Source: Golubevia sp. BC0850
Taxonomy: Eukaryota > Basidiomycota > Exobasidiomycetes > Golubeviales > Golubeviaceae
DNA length: 64,000 nucleotides
Assembly: GCA_012976225.1 (NCBI GenBank)
Contig: JAAVVG010000033.1
Location: 1 to 64,000 of the forward strand
Direction of reading: 5' to 3'
A program made the translations under genes and the position numbers. The notes under the pieces were generated by a model. That model was not told the origin of the DNA. It saw only the letters and a list, made by a program, of their open reading frames with translations, and ran no database searches. Each line of letters starts with the position of its first letter. The first letter of the stretch is position 1. This document shows positions 1 through 12,548 of the stretch, piece by piece.

Positions 1-56
1 CAGATACTTTCGCCGCCTATCTTCGGAGACAAGAACCTGGAGTGGCTATGACTTAC

Positions 57-944
57 GGGGAGGAGAGCTGAAAGCAGATTCAGCACGGTGATCTTCGTCA
101 GCGGCGTCCACTCTAAGCTCCAGACTCTCCAACGATCCGGTCTGTCTCAGGATATCGACACAGGAAGAGAAGAAAGGGAGAGAAGAGAAGGGCCAGTGTA
201 GGTGGCGGATCCTACTGCAGGAAGTGAAGATCTTCGACATGGCGGTTTCCAATTCGGTTGGACCCAGAATGTTCTCATCCAATCCAGTTCCGTCCGGTCC
301 CTCAGTGGCGTATTTTTCCTTGAGCTGTTCCACCTGGAACCTCCAAAGTATTGCGGCCTTGTGGTCATCTTCGTCGTAGTCTTCTTGCTCTTCGTCTGGC
401 TCGTCTCCATATCCTTCGGCCTCTGCTAGCATCTCCTTCACCTTTTCGTCCACGCAATGGAGTCTTGAGGTGAACCCTCTCATCATAGCATCGAAAGGGC
501 AGAGACTGCTTTCGTAGAGATCGACATCCCAATCGACGTAGACGGTGTGAGTGGAGGCTAGCAAGTGAGGATTGATTTCTAGCAGCTTCCAGAGCTTTCC
601 TATTTGTCGCATGCTGGATAAGAAGATAATACCAAAGATTCGACTATGGCAGGCTTCCCTGAAGTGCTTGGAGACCAGAGAGATTCGTAGGATGGCTTGC
701 CAGTCCGACTTTACTTGCAGATCGGGAGGACGGGCGAGGATCCTGGAACCGATGACCCTGCATTTTCTTTCAGCGACATCCCGAGGTTCCCTTCCAGTGC
801 AGATCCTATCCAGGACGCCACTTTGATAGGACGATTGAGAGTGGTTGGAAGAGAAATGATCAGTTCGATCTCTCAATCCTTGATAAGACTTTCGGCAAAG
901 ACTTACTGAAGAACTTCCGCGGAAATGTTTGATTCTTTGACCAT
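57..944 (-). CDS. F-box-like protein, 3' end outside window
   Basis: Two exons are visible. Exon 1 (944-907) begins with ATG and ends at a GTAAGT donor. Exon 2 starts at 742 after a CAG and ends at 57 before another GTAAGT donor, so the gene continues off the left edge. Joining them gives an N-terminal helix (ISAEVLQIL) followed by ILRISLVSKHFREACHSRIF, the usual shape of fungal F-box-like domains that recruit substrates to SCF ubiquitin ligases through Skp1. After it come hydrophobic leucine-rich stretches and an acidic low-complexity segment (DEPDEEQEDYDEDD). The F-box call rests on pattern, not on an alignment. The substrate-binding part lies outside the window, so the target is unknown. 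Confidence 0.6.
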
Positions 945-1664
945 CGTTCTCTTGGAGGAGATGAATAGTTTCTGAGTGTGTTGTTAGAAGGAAGAAGGGA
1001 AGAGTCGAGAAATCCTCAAGGTCGACGCCTCATTCGACGCCAACCCACGTGGACCCACTCAGTTAAAAAGGGGCCTAGGTGATGCCGCCCACCTTTCTGA
1101 ATTCTCATCGGCCACATCTTCGAGGCGTGGGAAAACTGAGATGTCGAAACTAATCAAAATCATGGTTGAAACAATTCAGCGCCCAATCCTCGTGGTCTTG
1201 CAAGAGAAGACGAACTTGTCAGCGCCCAAGACTGGAAATTCGTTCCCATGGCCTCACCACGAACCCAATACATACATATTGACCACGCCAGAGCTTAATC
1301 TCCTTTGATTGAGATACTCAGTAGAAGGTAGGGCGTCAATGTCTTGCGCCTTCTGAGTCTCGTGTCACCAAGGAAGCTGGACGGAAGCTTGAAATCGATT
1401 CTTCTGAGCACAAATACCTTTCGGACCTTGCTTCTACTTCGACGCCGACGACCAGAAATTACTTGAAATAGCGTTTAACTCTGGTGCTCAGGCCTCTATA
1501 GATGCGTATAAAAGGATGATCCCTTTACGCCTCTCCCCTTCTTTCCTTACTTCAACTCTTTCTACATTCTTCTTCTGTTTGCTGGTCAAACGCTTCAACC
1601 TCAACATCAACTTCCACTTGGCCTTCACTAGCTCTTTCTCAGCTCGACTCAGTTAGTCTTCGTC
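945..1664. other. Divergent intergenic region
   Basis: This 720-bp gap separates the leftward F-box-like gene from the rightward secreted-protein gene. I see no long reading frame with coding character. The right part becomes pyrimidine-rich from about 1520 to 1660, as is common for fungal 5' leaders, and holds the TATA-like motif listed separately. Confidence 0.5.
1507..1514 (+). promoter_or_regulatory. TATA box of secreted-protein gene
   Basis: TATAAAAG lies about 150 bp upstream of the ATG at 1665 and is followed by a CT-rich stretch likely to hold the transcription start. Most housekeeping genes here lack such a clear TATA motif, so this gene may be inducible. That last step is inference. 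Confidence 0.5.
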
Positions 1665-3283
1665 ATGCTTCTCAAATTTGTTTTCCTTCTGTTTGCTCTG
1701 CTTGTCGCGGTCTCTTCGATCTCAGCTGCAAAGTATCCGCCAGTCACGCTTTGCGATGCCCAACCTAAGACTGCCATCAAGGCTAATAGTAGGGAGTACA
1801 GAAATACTTTGAATCAGTATCTTACTACGGGAGGAATCGTCAGAGGAAACTTATTGGAGATATTGGAGGAGAATCCCAAGACCTCGGTGACGAGGGAGAT
1901 GTTGGACACAGGTGATTTCCGTTGGGATGACGGGAACTATATCACCAAATGGTTAAGAGAAGAAGCTTCGATTCTCCCATCAGTCAGAAGACTTCATGAA
2001 GACAAACCTAGAATGGCTGGAGATCAGTGAGTCGCCAATATAGACACAACGCGTTCACTGATCAAAAGTTGAGAACCCCTCCCCTGTTAATTATTCTCCC
2101 TTTGCCTTTCCCTCCTCCCTCTTCTTCTTCTCTTTCCTTCAATGCAGTATCTTCGAAATTCACCACATCAGGTATGTGATCGAAGAAATAATCTTAAGGG
2201 GCGCATACAAACTTTTTTGTGTTCAAGAAAACGACATTCCAAAAGTTTTCGACGACCTGCAGACTTTAGTTAACTCTATAGAAAATCTCGCCTGGTTACA
2301 TCGGGACATAAACGTATCAAAACTTGGAGTATGGAAGAATCTCATAGCTGTCAGAAAAAGTGCCAACATGGATGGACCATTATCTACTCCTTCTGGCGTT
2401 CTCGATGAAGATCGGGAAAGAATTCGGGGCCTCTCCATCTACTTCGAGAAGACATTCAATATCCAGTTCAAGTTAGCTGAGAGACTTTTCAAAATCTTCA
2501 AAGGAGCCTCACCAGTTGTTGCAGCAATGGTCCAAATATCAGAGGAGCAATTTTTGGAGGACATGTACAAAGACATGGTAAAGGTCGCGAAACACTATCA
2601 AGACCTCGCCACAAGAATGGTCCCAAATCCTCCAACTCCTTGAGAAATTCCGTCTATAAAAGATCTTAAGTGTTCTTTAGGTAGCGGAGCTTTGAACCGC
2701 AGATGCCGTATTCTTGCCTCAAACAACGACATGTGAGTCTCTAGAGAGAAGAGGAAGCAGGTGGGAAGAAAAGAGCACGTAGCGCTATCAAGGGCCTGTT
2801 GACCTTATAATCCTCTGGTCTTCACTATTTCTCTTCAGGTCTCTTGGATGGGTAGCCGCAGCCGCAGCAGCTGGAGTCCTAGCTGACGACGACGATGACT
2901 CTTCTTCTTCGACGCCATTTCCAACGACTCAGACTTTTGTTTCAACCAAAGGCCCTGAAACATCCTCAATTATAGCACAAGTATCTTCACCTATTTCTTC
3001 TACTATCGCTTCAGCAACTTCTTCAAGTCCTCAACCTCCCAGCTCTTCCACCTCAAATTTGCCTTCAAGCTCGTCATCTCCATCTCGACCTCCACCTCCA
3101 ACTTCAACTCCAATTCCAGCTCCTCCAACTTCTTCAACAAGGGTAGATCGCATTTACATGGCTCCGATCAACTTGGACTCCCTTCTTTCAAGTCTTTCTT
3201 CTCAATTTCCACAGACAACTCCTGAAGGACCGGAGCCCACTCTAGCTGGTCTAGCTGGAGGATATGGTCAGACAGAGCAATAA
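1665..3283 (+). CDS. Secreted protein with Ser/Thr/Pro-rich C-terminus
   Basis: The N-terminus MLLKFVFLLFALLVAVSSIS is a classical signal peptide, cut near SAA. Exon 1 is 1665-2026 (GTGAGT donor) and exon 2 starts at 2148. Exon 2 can read to a stop at 2643 (285 aa) or be spliced at a GTAAAG donor at 2578 to an acceptor at 2670. It then runs through a small exon (2671-2732, GTGAGT donor) into a last exon (2839-3283), giving 432 aa. All phases agree in the long form. The middle is helical and charged; the last exon has a run of alanines, five aspartates, and a long Ser/Thr/Pro region likely to be O-glycosylated. No family is recognised. A cell-wall or effector-like role is inferred only from secretion and composition. 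Confidence 0.6.
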
Positions 3284-3660
3284 TTATCTAAGTATATTCT
3301 TGCTGCGTTAGAGAAGTGATTGGAGCTTTTGAAGCTGGACTTTCCAAGCTGGTCTTTGTGTCTCTCTCGGTCGGGTCCATTTTACCTTTGTAAATATTTT
3401 CTGTTTTGGAATTTTTTTCGAATGAATAATGACTCCCCGAGAACCACACCACTGGAAGCCCCAGAAGCAGTGCGTTTTGAACGAAAAGCAATCCGATGTT
3501 AACATGAGTGGAGCTATCGGTTCATTCAAGGTCAAGGCACCATCTGGTAACACTCCATCTCTTCTTTGAACTATTCATTGTTTACATAAAAGTACAAAGG
3601 ATGCAAAAGCACTACAAGGAGTCGGACGAGGAAGCTCAACTGTCATTTAAGGCGGTCTAG
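3284..3660. other. Convergent intergenic region
   Basis: The 3' ends of the secreted-protein gene (plus) and the histone deacetylase gene (minus) meet here. Several short open frames exist on both strands but none has splice sites or a composition that supports coding. I see no repeat. Confidence 0.5.
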
Positions 3661-6540
3661 TCATGTTGCTTCCCAATTCATTCCCTCCGCTCCATCACCT
3701 GCATCAACACCTGAATCACCAAACCCATTCCCATTCCCATTGAGATAACCACTTCCATGACCATTCTGATAAGTGGCACTTGAAGTAGAAAAAATAGAAC
3801 CAAAATTCCAAGGTTGTTTCTGACTCAACAACCTATTAGTCAAATCTTGATTTTCATCATCCTCATCTTCCTGAGGTACGAAATTAGCTCTTTTAGAAAA
3901 GAAATTCCGTTTAGGTCTACCACTTTTTGAGTTCTTCACTATCGTAGTTGTTGAGCTATTTCCATTTCCATATCTTAAATTGAGATCATCGATTTCATTT
4001 CCACTAAATAGCATTGTAGATTTTCCACCTCCAGACCCACCTCTTCGATAGATTGCATCCATGATGTTACTGGAATTGTTAGATATCGTAGAAAGATTTC
4101 TAGCCATTATTGAAGTTGAAGAAGAGCCTCTTCGGGATTTTGAAGCGTGAGTATAGGTTCTTGAATCGTTATCGTATTCCTCCTCTTCATCTCCAACCAC
4201 TCCGTTATATTCTGACTCTTCTACGTCCGAGAGAGAATCTCCGAATCTTTCTACGTGAGAGTCTCGAAGTCGTTCTGAGCGGCGATGGATAGATAGATGG
4301 GGTGTGGGGTGGGTGGCAAACAGTCAGAACAGAAATAGGTATTTCGAAGCGGATCAGAAGAAAGTCGGCAATCCTCAGAGGGGAGGGATGAAAGAAGCTA
4401 CTCACTACTGATCCTCTCATCAATTTCAGAATCTTCATCATCACTCAATTCAGCACCTTCAAGAGTAGTCTTGTGATTCAGTGAATTCCTCGGGGTTTCT
4501 TGAAGTTGAACTGAAGGTGCAAAAGGAAGAGTTTTCAAATTCTCTACGATTTTTGATCTGTAAAGGAGAACCAAAGGGTCAGTTTTCAGTTTGCAGCTCT
4601 CGAGTCTCACTTCTCATCGTTCATTCCTCAGTCTCCCCTCCCCTTCTCAGACTCTCATTTCCCATCTCTCAACTCCCAGCTCTTGCCTTTGTATTCTGAC
4701 TCACAAAATCCCATCCAAATATTCCTTATTGTTATAATCCTCCATATTAGTCTCTTCAACGTCCAATTTGTATTCGGGACCGAAATATTGTAAATAAGGA
4801 TTGAAAGGTAAATTTTCATTCAATTCCCTACCTAAAAGGATTCCAGTTTCGTAAGTCCAAGTTTTAGCAACGTTTCGAATTGTATAACCTCCACCTCCTA
4901 GAACTATTAAGGGTAGATTGAATTGTTGGACGTAGGAGATGCAGGAGGCGTGGGCTGAGAAAGAGAGGGAGAAGGAGAAGGAGATGGGATTTGGGTTAGG
5001 ATGAGAGGAAAGAGGGAATTAGAGAGAGGTCAGAAAAAGAGGTGAAGAAAGTGAGGGTCGAGAGAAGAATCAAGACTCACCCTTCATAGAAAGATTGAAA
5101 CAACCCAATTTATCTCCAGCTAAAGAATCAGCTCCACATTGTAAAACTACAGCTCCAGGTCTATACCATTCCATGATATGTTTGATCACCTGAAATCAAA
5201 GAAAGAGTAAAGAGTCAGTTGATTCCTTTTCTCTCAGTCAATTCCTCAAACTCCTTCTCTCATCCCTCTGATCTCATTCTCTCTTCCTCCCTCCTTCTCT
5301 CTAAATTTCTTCGCCACACCTTCCTCTTTCTCAACCCAATTCGACTTCTCAGATCCTCTCAAAACTCACAGGTTCAAACACTCCCTTAAACCCTTCCTCC
5401 TTAATCCCATCCCTCAACGGAACATTAACCGAATACCCCTTCCCTTTTTTCATTCCAGTATCTCTTAAATCACCAGTTCCAGGAAAGAAATCCCCGAACT
5501 TATGGAAAGAAGCGGTTAGGACTCTATCAGTTGTGTAGAAAGCTTCTTCAACTCCATCTCCGTGATGGACGTCTATGTCTATGTAGAGGACTCGGAGATG
5601 GGTTCTGTGTCAGAGACGAGAGGAAACCGAGTGAGACAGGCAGATGATTGAGACATGGAGAAAGGGGCCAAGAGAGGAGAGGGGAGATGGGGTGAGTGGA
5701 GAGGCTTGGGAGAAGGGGGGGGGGAAGTCCGATAGGAAGATTGGGAGAGAGCAGAGAGAATGGGCTCCGCTCTCTGTTTCTCGTTGCTTTGAAGATCTAG
5801 GATACGTTTCAAGAGTGGATAATGACCCATTCCTAATCTTGCTCGATCATTCTCTTTTACAATTTGCAGGCTTCGAACCACCTTGCCCACAGCACTTCAT
5901 CCTCTATCAGAGTCCTTCTGTACTACCTCATTCTGGCTTTCCGTGTCCTATCAGCTATTCCTCACTCCTAAAACAAGACACTTCTCTCAATCGTCTCTCA
6001 AACTCACCTAAGCAGCTCCAGAATAGCCAAAACGATATCATTAGTATAACAAAAACCACTTGCCTCTCTCTTCTTAGCGTGATGTAAACCCCCAGCCCAA
6101 TTGATGACAACATCATTTTTACCATCATTCAAACATTTAGCAGCTTCAATAGAACCACCTGAACTGATGGAACAGAATTCAAACAAACCTTCAAAAGCAG
6201 GACAATCATCTCCAACTAAGAAATGAGAACCTTCACCTGACATCTGTTGAACGGTTTCTGGAGTGACTCTCATTAAGAAATCTATATATTCATCTGAATG
6301 AAAAGTGGTTAAATCTTTTGAAGTGGCTCTACGTGGTCTTAAGATTGTCATATAAGAATGTAAATTGTATGAAGAGATTAAAGAATGAGCCATTCTCATT
6401 CTATGGGGTTTCATTGGATGCCCATAACCGTAAGAGAAATTTCCAACATCTTGATCATAGTAATAAGCTATTCGTTTAGTTGGTGATCTGAAAGGTTGAG
6501 ATAAGGAAGACGGATCGGCATCGTTCACTACGCACTCCAT
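3661..6540 (-). CDS. RPD3: Class I histone deacetylase (Rpd3/HDAC1 type)
   Basis: Six exons join in phase: 6540-6008, 5604-5370, 5189-5081, 4954-4705, 4557-4406 and 4274-3661, giving 630 aa. The enzyme removes acetyl groups from histone lysines in nuclear Sin3-type corepressor complexes. The class I core is intact: [11 protein letters not shown] near the start, the active-site histidines in GGLHHAKK, the zinc ligands in [10 protein letters not shown] and [10 protein letters not shown], and the catalytic tyrosine in GGGGYT. The sequence resembles yeast Rpd3 more than Hos2. The core ends near residue 400. A tail of about 220 residues follows, with acidic (EEEEYDND), basic ([11 protein letters not shown]) and Asn/Gly-rich parts, making the protein much longer than yeast Rpd3. 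Intron 1 is about 400 nt and contains a G10 run (5715-5724). Confidence 0.95.
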
Positions 6541-6817
6541 CTTGAGCTGAGATGACTGAGACGCTTAAGACTTGATTGGTGTTCAGTGGGAGGGATTCCT
6601 CCTGCTAAGTGGACTGAAAGTAGAAGTAGTAGTTGACTGACTGGTGACAGTGGAAGGGATAGTAATCTTGAGGATTGTGGCAATTCAATGGTATGGCTGG
6701 GAAGGACGGATGCGAAGGAGGAGCTCTCATCTCAAGAAGAACACCATAGCATCTCTCAAAACTTTCAACGATCTCTGTTCTGTCCTATCCTTTGATCAGT
6801 TGAACTTTGATTGGATC
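6541..6817. promoter_or_regulatory. Shared promoter of deacetylase and ELYS-like genes
   Basis: 277 bp separate two divergent start codons, so both promoters must lie here. An in-frame ATG at 6644 could extend the rightward protein by 58 residues, but that stretch does not look like conserved protein, so the start at 6818 is preferred. Confidence 0.55.
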
Positions 6818-9800
6818 ATGCAAGTTGATTCAGCTGCATCTGGAGGTGCCTCCTCTTCTTCTTCCTCTAACGAATTCGTGGTAGTCACTCCACAGAACCA
6901 GAACCAGAGTAATTCTCAATCCTTTGACGGTTCCGATTCATCAGATTTGAGTTCATGGTTCTCAATTCCATCTTCAATCTCAAATCAAGTCGTATTTCCT
7001 TACAATGAGTCAACCATCAAATCTGTCAGAGAGACAAGAAGGAATTTACACGATGGGACTCTTTTCATAGATCAGTTGCTTCAAATGGGTGGACTACAGA
7101 GTGAGTACGAGCATCTTGAGATGAGATGAGAGTGAATGAAGTTAGAGATACGGAACAGCATAGAGTATGATAGGAGGTTGCTTGGAAGATGGACAGGACT
7201 AAGCAGAGGGAGTTTGGGAGATAGTGCTAGAGGACTGGAGGTGGTCGAAGACAGTCCTCCTGACTCTTTCTCTCGTGTAATAAATCTTTCAGTCTATTTG
7301 TGAGCTGGAACGAGAAGGCTTAGGAATAGACTTTGAGATGAGAGGAGGAGGTGCTTGGTGGCCCATCATTCCAGAGCCACCTTCTCTTCTTGCTCGAAGT
7401 CGAGTAGACAAGGCCCTCACTTTACAGGAAACAAGCTATATTCACGTATTTCTGACCAACACACCCTTTCTCTCTCCCTCCCTTCTCAGCCTCTCCCCCT
7501 CTCTATCCACCAACTTCCCTCCCATCTCTTCTTTCCCTAATCTCTTCAATTCAATCTTCACAAACCTTTGATTTGACAAGAAAGAATGGTATGATCTACT
7601 ATCTCTTATTGGATTTTGGTACTTTGCTAGTTCAACAGCTCAACCAATTGAACGAAAGTTCAAGTGGATCTGATGGAGTTCAAAGTGATCAAGTTCATCC
7701 TTTTGGAAAAGGAAGGAAACAAGCAAATCAATTCGCCGCTCTGAACGTCATTTCAAGTACGGTTAAGAAGAGTGTTTTGGGAAGTTGGTTATGTGATAGA
7801 GGGGAATTGGAGGTGAGTTTGAAAGAATCCTTTTTGAGAAGAGATTCAGAGGGTTTAAGTTTGACCTTTGGTCACTCGATGGTTCTTGAACAAAGGAGAC
7901 TGATACAACATGATACAATAACCAGGTCTCAAACTCATCAGCTTGTTCAATCTCCTCACTCCTCTGCTCTTCTTCTCAACAGGCCGCCCTCCCCTACCTG
8001 ACTTCCGACAACTCTTCCAAAATCCTCTCCCTCTTACTACCTTTCTCATCCTTAGATTCCTCAAATACTGAAGTTCTTTCAAAATCAGCTCGACTGTTCT
8101 CAGATTATTTAGATTATTCTAAGCCTCCAGTTTTAAGTGATGAAGAGAAAGAAAGTAGGGTTTTAGCCATTTGTTGGACTAGGGGAGTTAGAGCTGCTTG
8201 GAAATTTGTGGAGATGGAAAGAGAGGATGATCAAGCAGATGGAAGTGGAAATGGGGAAGGAAATTTGAGATTCAGATTGGAAGAAAGAGTTTGGAAGTTT
8301 TGTTTTAGTCGTGAGTACAACAGTCAAGTTGGAACTTTGTGAGATGGGTGTTCATTTTGAGGAAGTGGTTGATGAGTTCAGGCGGCTAATCCTTCTTTTC
8401 TTGGTCTCCTTCACAGCTGTTCCAAATGGTTCGGCTATTAGAACTTTGACTTCTTTACCAGTCTCAGCTTCTTCAGAAGATCATTTATCAAGATTCATCC
8501 TTTCACCTCCATCTAATTTTTCTGCTGTCTCAAGTTCGACTGCTTGTGATTTCCTTTTGGTTAGATTTATTTCTTCAGGTAGATTTTTAGATGCAGTGAG
8601 ATTATCTAGAAAGTTGGATGAAATTGGTGAAAATGGAGTTGGAACTAAGATAGATGAAGAGAATCTCAGTTTAAGTCCAGAAGAAAGAGAAATTCAAAAG
8701 AACTTGAAAAAGAAACTAAGGGAAAAGAGAAAACTGATGATTAGTGGAGCAATTTTGGTTTTACCTCAAGTTGAACAAGAGCTTTTAAGAGCTGAATTGG
8801 AATTCTCGAATGAAGATCAAGGTGAAGAAATTGAACCTCTGGGAATGTCTTGGGAAAACGTCGAGGATGTAAATGGTGTTTCAACTCCTAGAAAAACTGA
8901 AGGAAGAGACAACAATCCAATGGTTAAAGGAAAAAATCTAGAAAGACTTCCATTAAGTTCAAGTCCTTCAAGATCTAAATCTTCTTCTCCAGCTCAAGTT
9001 CAAAGAAATTCTGGTACTTCTTCTCCTGCTTCTACTTCGATCACAAATCACGAGACTCTTTTACATGCGGTTCTGAGAGCTAGCAGAGCTACTGGAACTG
9101 GAAGTGGAGCTGTTGGTGTAGGTAGAACTTCGCCTGCAAGATCACCAGCTAGATCTTCACCTCTTAGAAGTAACAACAGAACGGCTGGCAGTCCCCTTCC
9201 TTCTAAGATGAGGACTTCAATCAATCCCAACGAAAGTATGGACAACACCCTGGTGGGACAAGATGAAGATACCGAGATGAATGAGAGTCTTGGAGCGACA
9301 GTTGGAGAGAACCAAGCCCAAGCTCAATCACGACCTCAATCTCAAGTTCTGCCACCTCCTCTACCATCTACTCAACCCAGTCAAACTCCAAATATCGGAT
9401 TCTTAGCTAAGAATAACCTCTCCATGGGGACTAGAATCTCTAATTCGCCAACTCTGTCTCCGGCCAGAGCGCCCCAACCTTCTCAAGACATCTCCATGGG
9501 TGGGGATGCAAGCTTCGATTCATTCAGATCTTCCTCAGTTCATATCAGACAGAAATCAAGTGGAAAGACAGTGCCATACCAGGAATTCAATTCTCCATTA
9601 GCTGCAGTTGGTCGACCGGGTAAAACTTTAAATCAATTCAAGACCTCTGAGAAAGTTCCCTCTTCCTCTTCTTCATCATCTTTAGCTCCTCCTGTCAGAA
9701 GATATGAACCCAAGTACTCTGCCGCTCCTGCTTCCACCTCGAGGAATCGAAAGGTTGATTCTACTACTTCAATCGGAGATTTCAGCATTGGGGATGGATT

Positions 9801-10830
9801 AGAAAGAATGGAATCGGAATACGCTGGTGAAGAAGATCAAGAACCCTTCCCGTGGAGTGCTGAAGCTCATGAAAGGAATTCAAAATCTAGAAACAATACT
9901 CAAGAAGAGAATCTCGAAAGAGCAAGGCCAAGACCAAAGCGTAGAGCTGCAGCTTCTGCAAATTCTACTCCAGCAAAATCTCGTTCAACTACAAGAACGA
10001 CCAGAACTGCTAAATCTTCAGCACCTCTTCCCGAAGCCACCTCCACTCCAACTGCCAGAAGAACTAGATCGAAGGAATCTGCTAGAACCACTAGATCTAC
10101 CAGTTCGGTGCCAGGTGGATTTCCTGGGTTGGATGTCGTTGAGAACGAACTCGATAAAGGTGAAGGGGAAGGTGAAGTAGAAGATCAAGATCAAGATCAG
10201 ACAATGGATGAACTTGATCTATTAGGACCCTCTACTTCTGGAATCAAGAAATCTAGATCCAATGCTTCTACTTCGACTACAAGGACTAAAAGTAGGTTAT
10301 CCAAATCTGTAACTCCTTCTTCTTCGGGAAACTTTACTATTCAAATTCCAGCTACCGAACGTGGAAGTAAGCCTTCAAGAAAGAGGACTACTTCTAGAAG
10401 CAAAAAGAATCTGGAGAAAGAAGATGATGATGACGTTGGATCTGTAACAGGTAGTGAAATCTCTCAGGATGAAGAAGTTGAAATCCCTAGAAGAAGAGGT
10501 GGATCTAGGAAACCAGTAGCTACGACTTCTTCTACTCCGAAAAGCCCGAGGGTTACTAAAGCGAGAGGAACTGCAAGTACAGGTTTGAAACGCTCTGCTA
10601 GATCTGGATCTGAAATCTCTGTTTCGGATAATCAGGATGAAGATGAAGAGGTGCAAAATGTCACTGTTACTCCAAGAAGGAAATCTAAGGCTTCAACTTC
10701 AACTGCCACTGCAAGGAGTAGGAGTAGAAGGAATTTGGAATTGTCTGAAGCTGGTGAAGCTGAGGAGGGAGACGGGATTGACAAAACTCCTGGCGTGAAA
10801 ACCAGAAGTGGGAAGAGGACTATGGGCTGA
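6818..10830 (+). CDS. ELYS-like nuclear pore assembly protein
   Basis: Exons 6818-7100, 7490-7812, 7983-8310 and 8417-10830 join in phase to 1115 aa. Residues about 70-450 match the ELYS-like domain: a helix starting RETRRNLHDGTLFIDQLL, the PPLYPPTS turn, KNGMIYYLLLDFG, GSWLCDRGELEAALPYL, and a late FLLVRFISSGRFLDAVRL helix. ELYS/Ely5 proteins join the Y (Nup107-160) complex and help place or assemble pores. The remaining 650 residues are disordered and Ser/Thr/Lys/Arg-rich, with basic patches such as ARPRPKRRAA and SRKRTTSRSKK that look like AT-hook or chromatin-contact motifs. Intron 1 is 389 nt. Its donor and acceptor were chosen because only this pairing recovers the family's YPP segment. 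Confidence 0.8.
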
Positions 10831-11621
10831 GAGGAGATCCCTTTCGGTTAAAGAGTGGCGAAGAGAGCGGGGGAGGAGAGAGAGGAGAATACTTGGCAGA
10901 ATGATTCAGCCATGTTGAGTAGTCGAGTCTCTCTTGATTGTATCACTGAATTCATCGAAAGATAACAAAAGAGTCTCAGAATCCATCTGGGTCTCTAATC
11001 TTTCGCTAGGAGGTTGTGATGAATCAAAGTATCAACCTCAACGATTGATCGAGAAAAATCAAAACTAATGTGAATCATGACTTCGACTTTCTTCTGATGC
11101 GATGTACAAAACAAGTTTTCTTTTGAGGAACATGATCATTCAAAGAGGAAAAGTGACACTCTCACATTTCGCATTCTTTATCACCTTTTCTTTACCCTTC
11201 CCAACTCTCTACCGGATGATTCTCTTTCGTGTCAAAATGGCGTTTCTTTCCCTCATCATTTTTTTGGTTTGGATCTTCAAGATTCTTCAATCTATAATCT
11301 AAAAAGAGATATGGTGGAGAGAGGAGAGGCCAAACGTCAACGATGAGGCGACTCGACTCTGTCTTTGCTCGTATAGCCACTCACAAATTTGCTTGTTCTG
11401 AGATTCAAGCTTGGCTCGATCTGGACAGAGATCGTGAGGAGTGGTTCTTGGGTCCATTAGTTTCTGGAGAAAACCTTGGATATCTCCTGGAAGAGTGGAA
11501 GAGGAAATGATCGACGATCTCAGCGCAGCTCGAATTTCATTCTACAAAGATGCATGACAAAAGCAACGAGGTGAATGAGACGTGCAATCCAAATTGCTGG
11601 CATTGAAATGAAATTGTATTT
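10831..11621. other. Intergenic region
   Basis: Between the ELYS-like gene and a leftward unresolved gene. A 66-residue hydrophobic frame at 11102-11302 has no splice context or conserved feature and is not called. I see nothing else here. Confidence 0.4.
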
Positions 11622-12055
11622 TCATATGTAGACTATAGACATTTCCTGCGCAGCCCCAAATTCCCTTCCGGACCAACTTTCTCTATCCCCGATTTCGCCC
11701 CTCCCACAAGTGGTCTACTCACTGTTTCCCTCCATGCTCGTGACTGTGAGATCGAAGTCAAGTGTTTGAAGGCGATGTGCTTGTTGTTGAAGGTTGAGTT
11801 GAGTCGCTTCCATTTCTTGCTCATCGTGAACGAGACTTCTAAAACCCCTTCTGCCGATCCTGAAACGTAGAACGAATAATCGGGAGTGAAGATCGTACAG
11901 CTTAGGCCAACCAACCAGGCGAGAACTGGCATTGAGGTGGCTTTGCCATCTGAAGACCTGCCCAGGAGGGCTAGATTGCGATCCAAAATTGAGAACGTCT
12001 TCACCGCTTTCTTTTTCCCTGGTGATTGTTTCAGTGAATTCCTGACTAGCACCAT
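11622..12055 (-). CDS. Unrecognised protein, partial exon model
   Basis: One frame in this stretch has the C/G-ending codon preference of real genes nearby and reads about 110 residues, including VLAWLVGLSCTIFTPDYSF and MSKKWKRLNSTFNNKHI. It ends at a GTGAGT donor after position 11723, and a CAG acceptor about 75 nt further leads to a short terminal exon with a stop near 11622. The 5' exons are not resolved. Pieces with splice sites between 12100 and 12540 on the same strand may belong to this gene or to another small one. No family is recognised. The model lies just downstream of the thiamine pyrophosphokinase gene on the same strand. Confidence 0.3.
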
Positions 12056-12548
12056 TTCTTAACGTGAGTGTGTGATAGCCTGGCAGGTGACTAGTTTCCA
12101 TTGAATCAGTTGAAGTGCGGTGGTGGATTGGGAGAAAGAGTAGAAGAGAAGAGAAAACGAAAGATTCAAAACTCGCATCTCATTAATTCAGCCTTTGCAA
12201 AGAAACACAGTAACAAAGCGTTGCCGATGTAAATGTTGGATACGACCTATGCACACATCTAAGAAAGAAGGAAGAAAAATCAAAAGGTGGAAAGGCAAGA
12301 GGGCATACATTTGACTTCGAAAATTTGGCGACAACCGCAGGCTTCATTCCAGCTTAGCCACAACTGACACATCCCAAGCAGACTGGAAAACTTGCTTTAC
12401 ACGCTGGTTCACTGGATTCGAAAGTTTTGAAATTAAAGTGGAAGACAGAGTGTATGCAAAGACTAATTGATTGAAACTTACAGCGATTGAGAATGAACCA
12501 TGAGACCTTGTTCTCAACTCAGTGACCAAATTTTGACTCCCATATCCC

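Noticed and set aside
4312-4320. GGTGGCAAA, an exact match to the yeast proteasome-associated control element
   Set aside because: It lies in an intron of the deacetylase gene, not upstream of either proteasome gene, so a chance 9-mer is the simplest view.
5715-5724. G10 run in the deacetylase intron and G11 run at 30606-30616
   Set aside because: Simple homopolymers; no flanking structure to suggest more.
7338-7571. Open frame between ELYS exons 1 and 2
   Set aside because: Only splicing 7100 to 7490 keeps phase and recovers the family's YPP segment, so this frame is intronic.
11102-11302. 66-residue hydrophobic frame on the plus strand
   Set aside because: No promoter, splice or family evidence; T-rich DNA readily yields such frames.
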